A DNA stretch of 64,000 nucleotides, taken from Bacillota bacterium. Lineage in GTDB: Bacteria > Bacillota > Clostridia > Christensenellales > SZUA-584. The stretch spans positions 1 to 64,000 of the forward strand of contig JAEXTV010000005.1 in the NCBI GenBank assembly GCA_023406895.1. The letters are read 5' to 3'. The notes under the pieces were generated by a model. It was given only the letters and a program-made list of their open reading frames with translations. It ran no database searches and was not told the DNA's origin. Shown piece by piece: positions 52,153-61,164 of the stretch. The translations under genes were made by a program, and so were the position numbers. The first letter of the stretch is position 1. Every line of letters starts with the position of its first letter.

Positions 52153-52644
52153 ATGAAAAGCAGCTACGACTTATTTGCGTCCATATGGGAACAGCACCAT
52201 ATCCCATTGTATAAGTATCTGTATTCGCGCATGATGAATCAGTATGACGCGGAAGATGTTTTACAAACCACGGCGCTCAAAGCGGCGAGGAATTTTCATA
52301 AACTCAAAAACACAAAGGATGCCAAACAATGGCTTTTTTCCATTGCCACAAACGCAATGAACGACCATTTCAGAAGAAACAGCGCAAAGATATCCATCGA
52401 GCAGCTACCCGAAGTGATCTCGGCCGAAAACGTCAGCAGCTTCAGCGATTTAAAGTTCACGCTGCGTACCTATTTGGAAAAGCTGCCGGCTGAAAAGCAA
52501 AACCTATTTTATCTGTATATGCAAAAAACGCTGAATCTCAAAGAGATTGCCGGCGTGCTTGATATCGGCTACTCAACAGCGCGCAAATGGCTTCAGGAAA
52601 TCAAGGATGAGCTCACGGAAGAGCTTTATGACAAAGCGCAATAA
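52153..52644 (+). CDS. ECF-type RNA polymerase sigma factor
   Basis: The 163-residue protein has sigma region 2 (LYKYLYSRMMNQYDAEDVLQTTALKAARNFHKL and WLFSIATNAMNDHFRRN) and region 4 (LPAEKQNLFYLYMQKTLNLKEIAGVLDIGYSTARKWLQEIKDEL). It is the partner of the membrane protein encoded just upstream. The regulon is unknown, but envelope genes flank it. No clear autoregulated ECF promoter was identified before the pair. Confidence 0.9.
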   Translation: MKSSYDLFASIWEQHHIPLYKYLYSRMMNQYDAEDVLQTTALKAARNFHKLKNTKDAKQWLFSIATNAMNDHFRRNSAKISIEQLPEVISAENVSSFSDLKFTLRTYLEKLPAEKQNLFYLYMQKTLNLKEIAGVLDIGYSTARKWLQEIKDELTEELYDKAQ

Positions 52645-52672
52645 TCATTGATATCTTCAGACATGAAAAGAA

Positions 52673-52695
52673 AGAGACCGGCTATGCCGGTCTCT
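52673..52695. terminator. Hairpin after the sigma factor gene
   Basis: AGAGACCGGC and GCCGGTCTCT form a perfect ten-pair stem with a three-base loop. The T-rich side is on the minus strand (TTTCTTTT), so it may terminate transcripts from both directions. Confidence 0.65.
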
Positions 52696-52920
52696 CGCGT
52701 GTTGATACAGCCTGTTTGTGTTCAATCCTGCCTGTCTCGAAGCTGCCGCAAAGGAATATAGCACATCGCGGACAGAGGATCGGGACATATTGGATATTTC
52801 TTTATTAAAATCGTGGGCAACGGCTCCTTTCCGCTATCGTGGCCGGCTGATCTCCGGTAGTTGATTGAAGATGCTTCAGACACTTGAGCAACCGGCAAAC
52901 CGGCCTTTTTAACCAGAGCC

Positions 52921-53574
52921 TTATGCGTACCAATACTCTTTGAAAATCAGGCTGTCGGGTCTCCATGCTGAGCCGGTTCCCACCTTTGTGCCCGAATTGT
53001 AGACGTCAAAAGCCTTGACAAGGTAATTCGTATGCACACGCAAGTTGAGCGACTGCCCGGCAGGCACCTCCGCCGAATGAGACCCCGATTTGTAATATGA
53101 TGACGTTACCGAGAAACCGACGGCAGAGGAGACCATGCTGCTGGTGACCGAATAGGTGGATGAATATCCGGCTGAGCGTGTTTGTCCATATGATGCCGAA
53201 AGACTGTAAGGCCCATAATACCAATACGAATCATAATCGTCCGAATAATACCGATAGCCCGTCGTTCTCACGTTGGAGATGGTTATGCTGGCAACAGACA
53301 TCGGAGCGGCGCTCGCTGTAAAAAACTCATCTTCAGAGGCCAGCTTGATTACTGTGGTTTTCACCGCAATAAGTTCCTGCCCATCCGGCGCTTCCAAGCC
53401 TTCCGCTGCCGCAATCTGCTTCAACACGTCGGGGTCCTTTTCGATGGTCTCTTTGACCTCGGAGACCGGCGCTTGCGTCTCCGTTTCTTCAGGCTTATCG
53501 GCTGCATAAGCGGTGCTCCCAAACGCCATTATGAGCAGAGCCGATAGAACAATGGCAGCTATTCTCTTTTTCAT
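52921..53574 (-). CDS. Secreted Ser/Tyr-rich protein
   Basis: The 217-residue product has a signal peptide (MKKRIAAIVLSALLIMAFGSTAYA) and an acidic propeptide-like part with a short helical segment. A mature domain of about 125 residues is rich in Ser, Tyr and Thr (YRYYSDDYDSYWYYGPYSLSASYG). Alternating polar residues suggest a beta structure exported to the surface. There are no cysteines in the mature part and no anchor. AAGGAGG lies nine bases before the ATG. Family not recognised. Confidence 0.7.
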   Translation of the reverse strand: MKKRIAAIVLSALLIMAFGSTAYAADKPEETETQAPVSEVKETIEKDPDVLKQIAAAEGLEAPDGQELIAVKTTVIKLASEDEFFTASAAPMSVASITISNVRTTGYRYYSDDYDSYWYYGPYSLSASYGQTRSAGYSSTYSVTSSMVSSAVGFSVTSSYYKSGSHSAEVPAGQSLNLRVHTNYLVKAFDVYNSGTKVGTGSAWRPDSLIFKEYWYA

Positions 53575-53928
53575 GGCATGTCCTCCTTGGTTTTTCTTAT
53601 AAGACGTTTTGAAACCGCGAAAGTGCTACGATAATTCGATTATTTTGTCTGATTTTGTTGAAATAAAAACCCCGGAACATGCCGGGATTTCCAGACTGTC
53701 AGCCATAAGCTCATTATCGAACCAAGGGTTCGGGCAGCGTCACTCCGGAGAGCATTGCAGGCTCTCAGCCGTTTTCTATCCGGTCACGTATCAATAACGC
53801 CCTCTGTCACCCGGAAAGGTGATCAGATCAGAGAGGATGATGATATGAGGTTTCTGCGCTTAGATAGCTAGGAGACTTTGGTATTTTATCGATGATTTTC
53901 AAGTAAACTGTTCTTCACGCAAAATCTC
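53575..53928. other. Gene-free stretch with a short hairpin
   Basis: CCCGG and CCGGG flank a six-base loop near 53670-53686. No gene is supported in the rest. Confidence 0.4.
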
Positions 53929-54414
53929 TTATAATCTTGCTCCGCACTCGCCGCAGAACTTCACGCCGGGTTTCAATTCCGCGCCGCACTGGCTGCAGTG
54001 CGCGGCTTGTTCGAGCTTTGTGCCGCATTCGCTGCAAAACTTCACGCCGGGTTCATTCTCACAGCCGCAGCTTGAGCATGTTCTCGCCAAGCGATCGCGC
54101 TCGTCCTGCCTTTGCTTTTCTTCTGCCGCTTTTTTCGCCTCGTCCATCTCTGCCTGTTTCACGCCAAGCTGCTTATCGATCATTGCCAATTCATCAAAAA
54201 GAGCCGCATATTCAGAATAACCCCCCGATTTTTGGTGAGCATCATAAATCGCCTGACCGATCTTGGCCAACACGTCTTTTTTATTGTTTTTCAGTTCTGT
54301 CACATCGTTCTGTAAAAACAGGGCGTTGACTGAGGCATCTTTTTTCATCTCTTCACCCATTAATGGCTGCATGCCTTTTATGAATCCGCCAAGACCGCTT
54401 AAAAAATCGCTCAT
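53929..54414 (-). CDS. Coiled-coil protein with two C-terminal zinc ribbons
   Basis: The 161-residue protein begins with a hydrophobic-glycine helix (FLSGLGGFIKGMQPLMGEEM), continues with a coiled region (about 30-110), and ends in two treble-clef zinc ribbons. The first is CSSCGCENEPGVKFCSECG and the second CSQCGAELKPGVKFCGECG. These double-ribbon tails are common in Clostridia, often with membrane or secretion partners; function unknown. No clear partner lies next to it. Confidence 0.7.
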   Translation of the reverse strand: MSDFLSGLGGFIKGMQPLMGEEMKKDASVNALFLQNDVTELKNNKKDVLAKIGQAIYDAHQKSGGYSEYAALFDELAMIDKQLGVKQAEMDEAKKAAEEKQRQDERDRLARTCSSCGCENEPGVKFCSECGTKLEQAAHCSQCGAELKPGVKFCGECGARL

Positions 54415-54760
54415 AATACCGTTTTTCCTTTCATGGATATATCTGATTATACTTTGCTTAATAACCTAAAATCAACAAAATTGTGTTAATGCATACATAA
54501 CCATCTATTATATCCAAAACAGTTGTGATAGGCAGGCCGTTTCGTTATGAAAGGTACTTTGCCAGTAAAACCTTAATCCCCATGATTCTTATTATTGCAA
54601 AAGAGCATTATAGTTGTAATCCCTGAGATCAATAGATCCACCGATTTGTTTCGTAGAGACAGAAAACAAAATACACAAAGTTGAACACGGATGGAATCAG
54701 TCAGCCATCAGCGAACGAATATTGCTGGGGAATGAAAAAAGGACATAAAATAAAAAAACA
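54415..54760. other. Gene-free AT-rich stretch
   Basis: No gene is supported in these 346 bases. They separate the divergent zinc-ribbon gene and the DUF6323-like operon, whose promoter follows. Confidence 0.4.
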
Positions 54761-54789
54761 TTGACCGCAGACACGGAAAATGTTATATT
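54761..54789 (+). promoter_or_regulatory. Promoter of the DUF6323-DUF6179 unit
   Basis: TTGACC and TATATT are separated by 17 bases, about 100 bases before the first start codon. Confidence 0.65.
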
Positions 54790-54892
54790 ATAATTTGCGG
54801 CTTTAAGTTAATATTTACCTTATTACACATATACTGTAGCATAAAATCAGCCGTTTGTCAATAGTTTTATTAAAAATATAGGAGAGCGAAGC

Positions 54893-55330
54893 ATGGACAA
54901 TCTCATACTGTCGGGTGCAAATCAAACAGCTGTCACTGAAATTCTTGCTTGCAACGAACTCACGGCTCGTTTCGGTATCACACTCACCGAACAGGACGCA
55001 AAAGCGCTTGTGCAAACGCGCTCTGCCGCGCTTAAAAACGCGGGCCGTGTGGAATTCGCGGGCGGCGCGCTGCCGGCCATTATCAACGTGTTTGCGGATT
55101 CACCTTACCTTGCGGACGATACGTACATGGATACGCTGCATACGCTCGTAGAGACATTCTACGAATACAAAACCGAAACCCTCGACACGATAGACGATGA
55201 TGACCTGATCGCGCTGATGCGGCATCACTTCGACACCACCTGCCAAGGCTCAGCCGAGTGGCTTCGCGAGGATATCTTGAGCGCCATATCGCGACGCGTG
55301 CGTTTCGGTGAGGATTTGGGCGATGAATAA
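54893..55330 (+). CDS. DUF6323-like protein
   Basis: The 145-residue soluble, acidic, mostly helical protein (LTEQDAKALVQTRSAALKNAGRVEFAGGALPAIINVF) matches what I recall of DUF6323, a Clostridia-specific family encoded next to DUF6179. TAGGAG lies eight bases before the ATG. It is translationally coupled to the next gene by an eight-base overlap, so the two products probably work together in equal amounts. No enzymatic motif is visible. Function unknown. Confidence 0.6.
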   Translation: MDNLILSGANQTAVTEILACNELTARFGITLTEQDAKALVQTRSAALKNAGRVEFAGGALPAIINVFADSPYLADDTYMDTLHTLVETFYEYKTETLDTIDDDDLIALMRHHFDTTCQGSAEWLREDILSAISRRVRFGEDLGDE

Positions 55331-56657
55331 GCTCCGGACATACGGTGCGATCAACAAAAAAAGGCTCAGCAGCGCGCATTGGTTCCAATCGTTTCTTCGC
55401 GAAGCCGCATGCCAGAGCCTTTTGAGCGACGATGAATTGCGTTCGGTGCAGGAACAGCTGGTGCAGCTGATGGTATTCCTTGCCACGCGGTATACCGCGG
55501 GCGCGAGCACCTCAATCCGGGAGGAGACCGCGCAGAGCCTGATGGCCGGTGCGGTTTACAGCATAGGCCACACACTCAAAAAAAAGACGGCGGACGCGGC
55601 GCTGGATGAGCTGCGAAATCTTCCGCTGAAAACGCTGTATGAGCGCGGGCAGGCGGAGCTGCGTGCCCTGCTTGCCGCCGCCAAAGCGCAATATGCCGCG
55701 CTGCTTAAAAACGGCTTGCCGCTCGGCAGTGTCACATGGCAGAGCACGCTGCATACAGGGCTCGCCGAATTCTTTGCCGCGTATCACGTTTACGATGCCC
55801 CGCACGACTCACCCGGGCTCATCGACTACCCCACCGCGCTGCCGCTCGAAGGGGCGGGCGGCATAGAATACATCACACGGTATTTGCAGCGGCTGAGGCT
55901 GGAGGACGCCCTTATCCGCCGCTGGCCGCTTGACGACGTGAACGGCCTGATTCGCGCGGGCGGTGCGGATGAAGCCCCCGTCAACGTGTTCACACTCGTA
56001 CTCACCAACGCGTTGGGGGCGGTGCTTTGCGGCCGTCGTCCCGTTACGCTGTCACTTTCGCAAGAAGACAGAGAACAATTGCGGGAAAAGCTGGCTTCAG
56101 TGCCTTTGCGCCGTGTGCTGCGCCATGTAGCCGATACGCTCTGCCAAATGATGAATATAAAAAACACGCAGCTTTGCCACTACATGTCGGACTCAGCCGC
56201 TTCGCTTGCGCCCGCAATCAAAAACGCGCTGGCCACCCATACGCTGCCGCGCGTGTTTTTGACGATCAAAGCCGCACCCAAAACCGTCTATTTTCATGAT
56301 GCACCGCGCATGGATGATCAGACGTTTCGCGCGCTCGTGAATGAAATCATCGAATGTGACGATCCAAAGTCTCGTGCCGAACTCGTCAGAATGCACGCCG
56401 CTTCCGTCGCGGACCTTGCCGATCTATTTGAGGCAGGCTGTCTCACCGGCGCGGATATCAAAAATGTGCTGGGTGCGCTCGGCGACGAACCGCTCGCGGC
56501 GTTGCTTTGCATCTGCCGCGAAACCGCCTCCGATGCGCTGCACACGAGCGATGCCGAGCTTGCCTGGCGCTCAGCCATAAAAGCCTTCATTGATTCACTG
56601 GATGCGGAAAAACAGCGCCGCATCCGCGATATGGCACGCCACACCTCATTTGTATAA
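55323..56657 (+). CDS. DUF6179-like protein
   Basis: The 444-residue protein is helical and soluble, without signal or membrane segments. It opens with LRTYGAINKKRLSSAHWFQSFLREAACQSLLSDDELRSVQEQLVQLM and carries a TYGAI/NKK-type start seen in DUF6179 proteins as I recall them. It shares no motif with a known enzyme. The ATG at 55323 lies inside the DUF6323-like stop region; five further upstream codons are possible but unsupported. The two-gene unit has its own promoter and ends three bases from a convergent hydrolase gene. Confidence 0.6.
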   Translation: MNKLRTYGAINKKRLSSAHWFQSFLREAACQSLLSDDELRSVQEQLVQLMVFLATRYTAGASTSIREETAQSLMAGAVYSIGHTLKKKTADAALDELRNLPLKTLYERGQAELRALLAAAKAQYAALLKNGLPLGSVTWQSTLHTGLAEFFAAYHVYDAPHDSPGLIDYPTALPLEGAGGIEYITRYLQRLRLEDALIRRWPLDDVNGLIRAGGADEAPVNVFTLVLTNALGAVLCGRRPVTLSLSQEDREQLREKLASVPLRRVLRHVADTLCQMMNIKNTQLCHYMSDSAASLAPAIKNALATHTLPRVFLTIKAAPKTVYFHDAPRMDDQTFRALVNEIIECDDPKSRAELVRMHAASVADLADLFEAGCLTGADIKNVLGALGDEPLAALLCICRETASDALHTSDAELAWRSAIKAFIDSLDAEKQRRIRDMARHTSFV

Positions 56658-56660
56658 GCC

Positions 56661-57533
56661 TTAGTTCGCTGTCAGCGCATCATCAAAGAACGCCGTGACG
56701 CGCTGCTCATATTCGTCCGGATACAATGAAAGCCCCTGCGTATGCCCCGCACCGGGAACGACCCACAGCGTGCTCCGTCCCTTTGTTTTCTCGCTGAACA
56801 TTGTATTAAAATTCACCTCGTCGTCCACATTCTCCGCCGCGATAAAGAGGAAGTGTGTATCCCCCGCTTTTTTGATAGATTCGGCGATTGTGGCCTCGGG
56901 CGGCTGCTGGCCAGTAAAGATGCCGGCCGAGAAATACATCACGCGCGTTGTCCAGTTTCTTATGATGCTCTGATTTAACGGCAGCGTCAGGTAATCGTCG
57001 AGTGTGTGGTGTGTGGCTCCCTCGGCAGCCACAGCCTTAATCTGCGGCAGCTCGCCGCACGCGCTTAACAGCACCTCACCGCCGAGCGAGAGGCCGAGCG
57101 CGCCGATGGTGCTGACACCGCTGCCGTCCAGATAATCGACCGCCGCCGCCACATCCTTGCCGCATTCCCATCCGAGCGCGTTGCCGCCGCCGCCGCTCGA
57201 GCCGTGCCCGCGCAGGCATAGCGCCAATACGCCATAGCCATGGCTTGCGAGCATATCCGCGTAGCCGCGCAGCGAATCGAGGCTGCCGTTGCTGCCGTGC
57301 ACGAGGATAATGGCCGCGCCGTTTTGAGAGGGCGCATACCACGCGGAAAGCGCCACGTCGTCTGATGCCCTTAGCGTCACATTTTCAAATCCTTCGGGCG
57401 GTGACGGAGCTTTAGAAGTCTGTCGAAATGTTGTGACGATGCCCATGCCAAAGGGCATAAGCAAATACAGCAAAAAGATAAGGCCAAGCACAACAATGCC
57501 GATGATCTTTAAAAGCTTTTTGGGTTTTGTCAT
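56661..57533 (-). CDS. Membrane-anchored alpha/beta hydrolase
   Basis: The 290-residue protein has one N-terminal membrane helix (IIGIVVLGLIFLLYLLMPFGMG) and then an alpha/beta hydrolase fold of the Bem46/BAAT-like type. An oxyanion segment HGSNGS, the nucleophile serine in GLSLGG, and a C-terminal histidine in PGAGHTQGL form the likely catalytic set. The substrate is unknown; such proteins act at the outer membrane face. GAGGT lies four to five bases before the ATG at 57533. It converges on the DUF6179-like gene. Confidence 0.88.
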   Translation of the reverse strand: MTKPKKLLKIIGIVVLGLIFLLYLLMPFGMGIVTTFRQTSKAPSPPEGFENVTLRASDDVALSAWYAPSQNGAAIILVHGSNGSLDSLRGYADMLASHGYGVLALCLRGHGSSGGGGNALGWECGKDVAAAVDYLDGSGVSTIGALGLSLGGEVLLSACGELPQIKAVAAEGATHHTLDDYLTLPLNQSIIRNWTTRVMYFSAGIFTGQQPPEATIAESIKKAGDTHFLFIAAENVDDEVNFNTMFSEKTKGRSTLWVVPGAGHTQGLSLYPDEYEQRVTAFFDDALTAN

Positions 57534-57740
57534 TTTTACCTCATAAATATATACAATAATATTCAAAATATAGCATATATCTATCTCATTGAGAATACCG
57601 ATAATTATTCTAACGGATTAGTCAATCCAAGCACAAATATGAGAAGCTGACCGGGTGGCGGTAAGGCCGCGGCCTTTGACCCGAGGTTCTAAAGCGAATT
57701 GAAACGTTTCGATCGATTTTTGGGAATAGCTATCTTGGAA

Positions 57741-57775
57741 AAAAGAAAAAGCCGGCGGAAAATTCCGTCAGCTTT
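57741..57775 (-). terminator. Terminator of the CotF-like gene pair
   Basis: AAAGCCGGCGGAA pairs with TTCCGTCAGCTTT (two mismatches) and continues into a T-rich stretch on the minus strand. Confidence 0.75.
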
Positions 57776-57791
57776 CTTCCGTGAATGGCGG

Positions 57792-58070
57792 TCAGCCGTT
57801 GAACTGCGACTTAACCTGATTCACTTCGCTGTCGTCTGCCATCGTCGCCGGCTGGTAAAAACCTTTTGACTGGGCGATCTGATACAGCTCATACTGCGAC
57901 GTCTCGCAGCTGTTTCTGATCTGCTGAATAGCCTGTCTTAAATTCGGGTTTGAGCATTCCGAAATCACCGTGGCATAAGTGGTCAAGCTTCCCTTTACCG
58001 ATGCGAGTGCATCATTAACCATTGCTTTCTCGGGCAAACCGCCGCCCATCGTTGTGTTGCTTCCCTGCAT
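57792..58070 (-). CDS. CotF-like spore coat protein
   Basis: The 92-residue protein matches the coat protein F family: a helical domain (VNDALASVKGSLTTYATVISECSNPNLRQAIQQIRNSCETSQYELYQIAQSKGFYQPA) with the typical NPNLRQAI and YQIAQSKGFYxPA pattern. It is expected in the spore coat, or more broadly as a mother-cell protein. It follows the next gene by 15 bases and forms a pair with it. Confidence 0.8.
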   Translation of the reverse strand: MQGSNTTMGGGLPEKAMVNDALASVKGSLTTYATVISECSNPNLRQAIQQIRNSCETSQYELYQIAQSKGFYQPATMADDSEVNQVKSQFNG

Positions 58071-58085
58071 AATCCGATCACCCTC

Positions 58086-58271
58086 CTAACTTAAAAATGA
58101 CAGCAGCTGCTGTTTGGTTTTCTGCGCATCCTGGGCAGACTTTTGAAAATACGATTTTACCTGCGGATCTGTAGACTGCTGAGCATACGTCTGCATTTTT
58201 TGAAATGCGGTTTCATGCGCGCCGATGAGATGCCTTAAGTTCTGCAGTTCCAATTTGTTGAGTTGTGACAT
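58086..58271 (-). CDS. Small CotF-associated helical protein
   Basis: The 61-residue helical protein (MSQLNKLELQNLRHLIGAHETAFQKMQTYAQQ...) resembles the short ferritin-like-helix partners that are encoded just before CotF genes in Clostridia. AAAGGAG lies nine bases before the ATG at 58271. The open frame extends 94 codons upstream without support. Confidence 0.7.
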   Translation of the reverse strand: MSQLNKLELQNLRHLIGAHETAFQKMQTYAQQSTDPQVKSYFQKSAQDAQKTKQQLLSFLS

Positions 58272-58740
58272 AGAAGGACTCCTTTCATAGTATTCACAAC
58301 TCTTAGTATTCGGCGGCGTGCGTTTTGCTATGCTGAAGGAAAAAAATAAAAATCGCATCGTGATGTGATCAAAAATGAGAAAAAACTTTTTTCGCGGACT
58401 TCCGGCGACCACCCTTTCAGTGTCGTCAGATGAGTAAGATGGGGCACAAAGCGCCTGTGGGTCGTGATCGAAGTCAATACATTTTCTCACCCGGTCACCT
58501 GTTGGTGACAGCTCCCGGTTCACTTCGAGATGTTGTCGGAGGGGCCACGGCAAGAGGTTCTTAAATACTCAATCCATCAATTGCTACGATAAAGATAATA
58601 AAAACGCTATCTGTTGCTCATACCGTTGATCAAAAAGATCAAAGCGACGAGGTTGCCTCCATTCTTCTTATGCTCTTAGCCATGGGATTCCTCTTGCGCT
58701 TGCGCTCCATCGGAATGACACTTACCATAACCGTGTTGCG
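58272..58740. other. Gene-free stretch with repeat remnant
   Basis: A GTCACC/GGTGAC hairpin lies near 58494-58509. At 58686-58720 a degenerate inverted copy of the 18868-18960 repeat core occurs (GATTCCTC...GGAATGACA). The left part should contain the promoter of the CotF-like pair. No gene is supported. Confidence 0.5.
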
Positions 58741-60162
58741 TCATTCCGCTTTTTTGAGCATATCCGGCAGGCTGGCCTTTCCTTTTGTAAGGGATGCCGC
58801 CATTGCGGCGACGGCAAGGCCGCTCGAAATCAAAAATGTCAGTTGCAGCGCGTAAATAAAGGCTTCCTTCTGCGCAATCATCGCGCCAACCCCTTCGCCG
58901 GCCTGACCGGGCGCACGTCCCGCAAACAGCGTAAACAGCGCACTCGAGAGCCCGACGCCGATCACCATGCCGACATTGCGCGCGGTCGCGAGCATGCCAG
59001 ATGCCACGCCGCGGCTGTCCGCAGGCACACTGCTCATCACCGCGCTGTTGTTGGGTGTTTGAAACAGCCCCGAACCAAAGCCCGTGACAGCCATGGCCAT
59101 GATGATGTAACCGTTCGCCGTATCCGCCTCGATGCGGCTGAGTAAAAACAGCCCGACCGCCATTAAACCCATGCCAAAGGAGCTTAATAAACGCGTATCG
59201 GTACGGTCTGCAAAAATGCCCGAAACCGGCGCGATGACGAGCGCTGCCAGCGGCATCGGCATATAGAGCAAACCCGACATCGCGGGGCTGAAAAGGCGCA
59301 CGGTCTGCAGATAAAACGGGACAAGAAACACCATCACATACTGCGCCATATAATTGAGCACAGCGGCGGTCAGGCTCGCCGAAAACACGCGAATGCGAAA
59401 CATCTTCAGATTGAGTATCGGGTGTTTTGCGCGTTTTTCGAACCGGATGAACACGGCAGCCGTGAACAGACCGCCTGCCATCAGCAGCGCAAACGTGATG
59501 GTATCAATATTCGCACTGAGCTGGTCCAGCGCGAGCAGCAGCATAAAAAGTGACGCGAAGATCATCACACTGCCCGGGATGTCCATCATCACGGCGGGTT
59601 TATGCTTGTCCGCCGGGATAAAACGGACGGCGAGCGCGATGCCGATGATGCCGACGGGCACATTGATATAGAATATGCTCTGCCACCCCAGCACGCCGGT
59701 CAGCGCACCGCCCACAACGGGCCCTGTGGACAGCGCTATGGCCACGGCCATCGCGTTCACGCTGAAAGCGCGTCCGCGGCGCTCGGGCGGCACATTGTGC
59801 GTGATAATCGCCGAGTTTGTGGAAAACATCATGCCCGCGCCGAGTGCCTGCACCACGCGAAAACCGATCAGCATGCCGATGCTGCCCGAGAGTGAGCAAA
59901 GCGCCGAGCCAATTGTAAACACCGCAAAGCCCATGATGTAAAGCCGTTTCTGGCCGTAAAGGTCGCTCAAGCGGCCAAAGAACAGCAGCACACTGCTCAC
60001 CACAATCAGGTAAGCGGTGACGACCCACTCTTCCGTCGCAAGCGGCACGTTAAAATGAGCCTGTATCACAGGGTTCGCAACATTGACGACGCTCGCATCG
60101 AGCGCCGACATGAACGTCCCGAGTGCCACAAAAAAGAGCATGAGCCCTGTTTTTTTCTTCAT
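58741..60162 (-). CDS. MFS multidrug exporter, DHA2 (EmrB/QacA) family
   Basis: The 473-residue protein has about 14 membrane helices. The DHA2 motifs are LDASVVNVANPVIQ in helix 1, FGRLSDLYGQKRLYIMG in loop 2-3 and GPVVGGALTGVLGWQSIFYINVPVG in helix 5. It uses the proton gradient to export drugs or other organic compounds. AAGGG lies nine bases before the ATG at 60162. No EmrA or regulator gene is adjacent. Confidence 0.93.
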   Translation of the reverse strand: MKKKTGLMLFFVALGTFMSALDASVVNVANPVIQAHFNVPLATEEWVVTAYLIVVSSVLLFFGRLSDLYGQKRLYIMGFAVFTIGSALCSLSGSIGMLIGFRVVQALGAGMMFSTNSAIITHNVPPERRGRAFSVNAMAVAIALSTGPVVGGALTGVLGWQSIFYINVPVGIIGIALAVRFIPADKHKPAVMMDIPGSVMIFASLFMLLLALDQLSANIDTITFALLMAGGLFTAAVFIRFEKRAKHPILNLKMFRIRVFSASLTAAVLNYMAQYVMVFLVPFYLQTVRLFSPAMSGLLYMPMPLAALVIAPVSGIFADRTDTRLLSSFGMGLMAVGLFLLSRIEADTANGYIIMAMAVTGFGSGLFQTPNNSAVMSSVPADSRGVASGMLATARNVGMVIGVGLSSALFTLFAGRAPGQAGEGVGAMIAQKEAFIYALQLTFLISSGLAVAAMAASLTKGKASLPDMLKKAE

Positions 60163-60290
60163 GGATATTTTCCCTTCACGTTCTTTTTCCAAACAATCAC
60201 ATTAAGCACATGCGCGAAATTTGTCAAGCCTGAAGCCTATCTATAGTATCTGACATCGCGTCGTATATGATGCGCTTGGCGCGCGTATGA

Positions 60291-60319
60291 TTGTATAAAT
60301 TGGGTATTCGTGCTACAAT
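60291..60319 (+). promoter_or_regulatory. Promoter of the methyltransferase gene
   Basis: TTGTAT and TACAAT are separated by 17 bases, 28 bases before the GTG start at 60348. Confidence 0.6.
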
Positions 60320-60347
60320 TGGTATCGACAAGAATCGAGGTGTTCAC

Positions 60348-61148
60348 GTGCATCAAGACGGTTTAAACGGTGTTGAGCGGACAATGTTATTGCCATTCTG
60401 GGGGCGCTACTCGGAAAGCGTCAAGCCAAACGGCTTGATGAAGGATGAAATGTGCATTAAAATTGTTGAAGAAAACCAATTCGACTTTTCGGATATTACC
60501 AGGCAGCAGCACCAAATCAGCCGTCTTGCGTGGATTGCGCGCGCATGGACCACCGATTATGAATTAAAGCGCTTGGTTGAAAACGAATCCGAGGCCACTG
60601 TCGTATGCCTTGGCTGCGGGCTCGATACCGGGTTTTACCGCTGCGGGCATAACAACCTTTTCTGGTACGATATCGACCTGCCGAATGTGATCGCGCTACG
60701 TGAGCAGCTGATACCGCCGCATCCGCGCTGCCGGGCCATCGCGGGCTCGATACTCGATGAATCCACATTTCAAAGTATTGAGGTGAAAGGCCGCCTCGTT
60801 TTTATGATACAAAGCGTGCTGTGCTATCTTGATAAAGATGATGTGAAGCGCGTGTTTGCTCATATGGCACGGTTCGGGAAAGCCGCTGTGCTTTTTGATT
60901 ATTACAGCCAAAAGGGCATTGATATCAGCAACCTGATCGTGCTGAAAAACATGCCGGGCGCGAAGATGATATGGCATGAGGAATCGATCGATGACGTTCG
61001 CGCGCTGCTCCCGCGTCTTGATATACGGGAAACATATCCGCTGTTTCAAAAGATCATGCCGAGATTAAGCCCCATGGAGACTGCGATGGCGGTGCAGGCG
61101 GATGCGCAGCACGTCATGACCATCGTTGTGGCGGAAATTGGGCAGTAA
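60348..61148 (+). CDS. LCM-family SAM-dependent methyltransferase
   Basis: The 266-residue protein fits the leucine carboxyl methyltransferase family: LPFWGRYSES near the start, VVCLGCGLDTGFYR as the SAM-binding loop, WYDIDLPNVIALREQLI and the late SVLCYLDKDDVKRVF. Bacterial members methylate carboxyl or hydroxyl groups of small metabolites. I chose the GTG at 60348, with GAGGTG five bases upstream, because an earlier start would overlap the promoter. It is followed 16 bases later by a coiled-coil gene. Confidence 0.85.
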   Translation: MHQDGLNGVERTMLLPFWGRYSESVKPNGLMKDEMCIKIVEENQFDFSDITRQQHQISRLAWIARAWTTDYELKRLVENESEATVVCLGCGLDTGFYRCGHNNLFWYDIDLPNVIALREQLIPPHPRCRAIAGSILDESTFQSIEVKGRLVFMIQSVLCYLDKDDVKRVFAHMARFGKAAVLFDYYSQKGIDISNLIVLKNMPGAKMIWHEESIDDVRALLPRLDIRETYPLFQKIMPRLSPMETAMAVQADAQHVMTIVVAEIGQ

Positions 61149-61164
61149 AGGGAGCAAAACGTTT

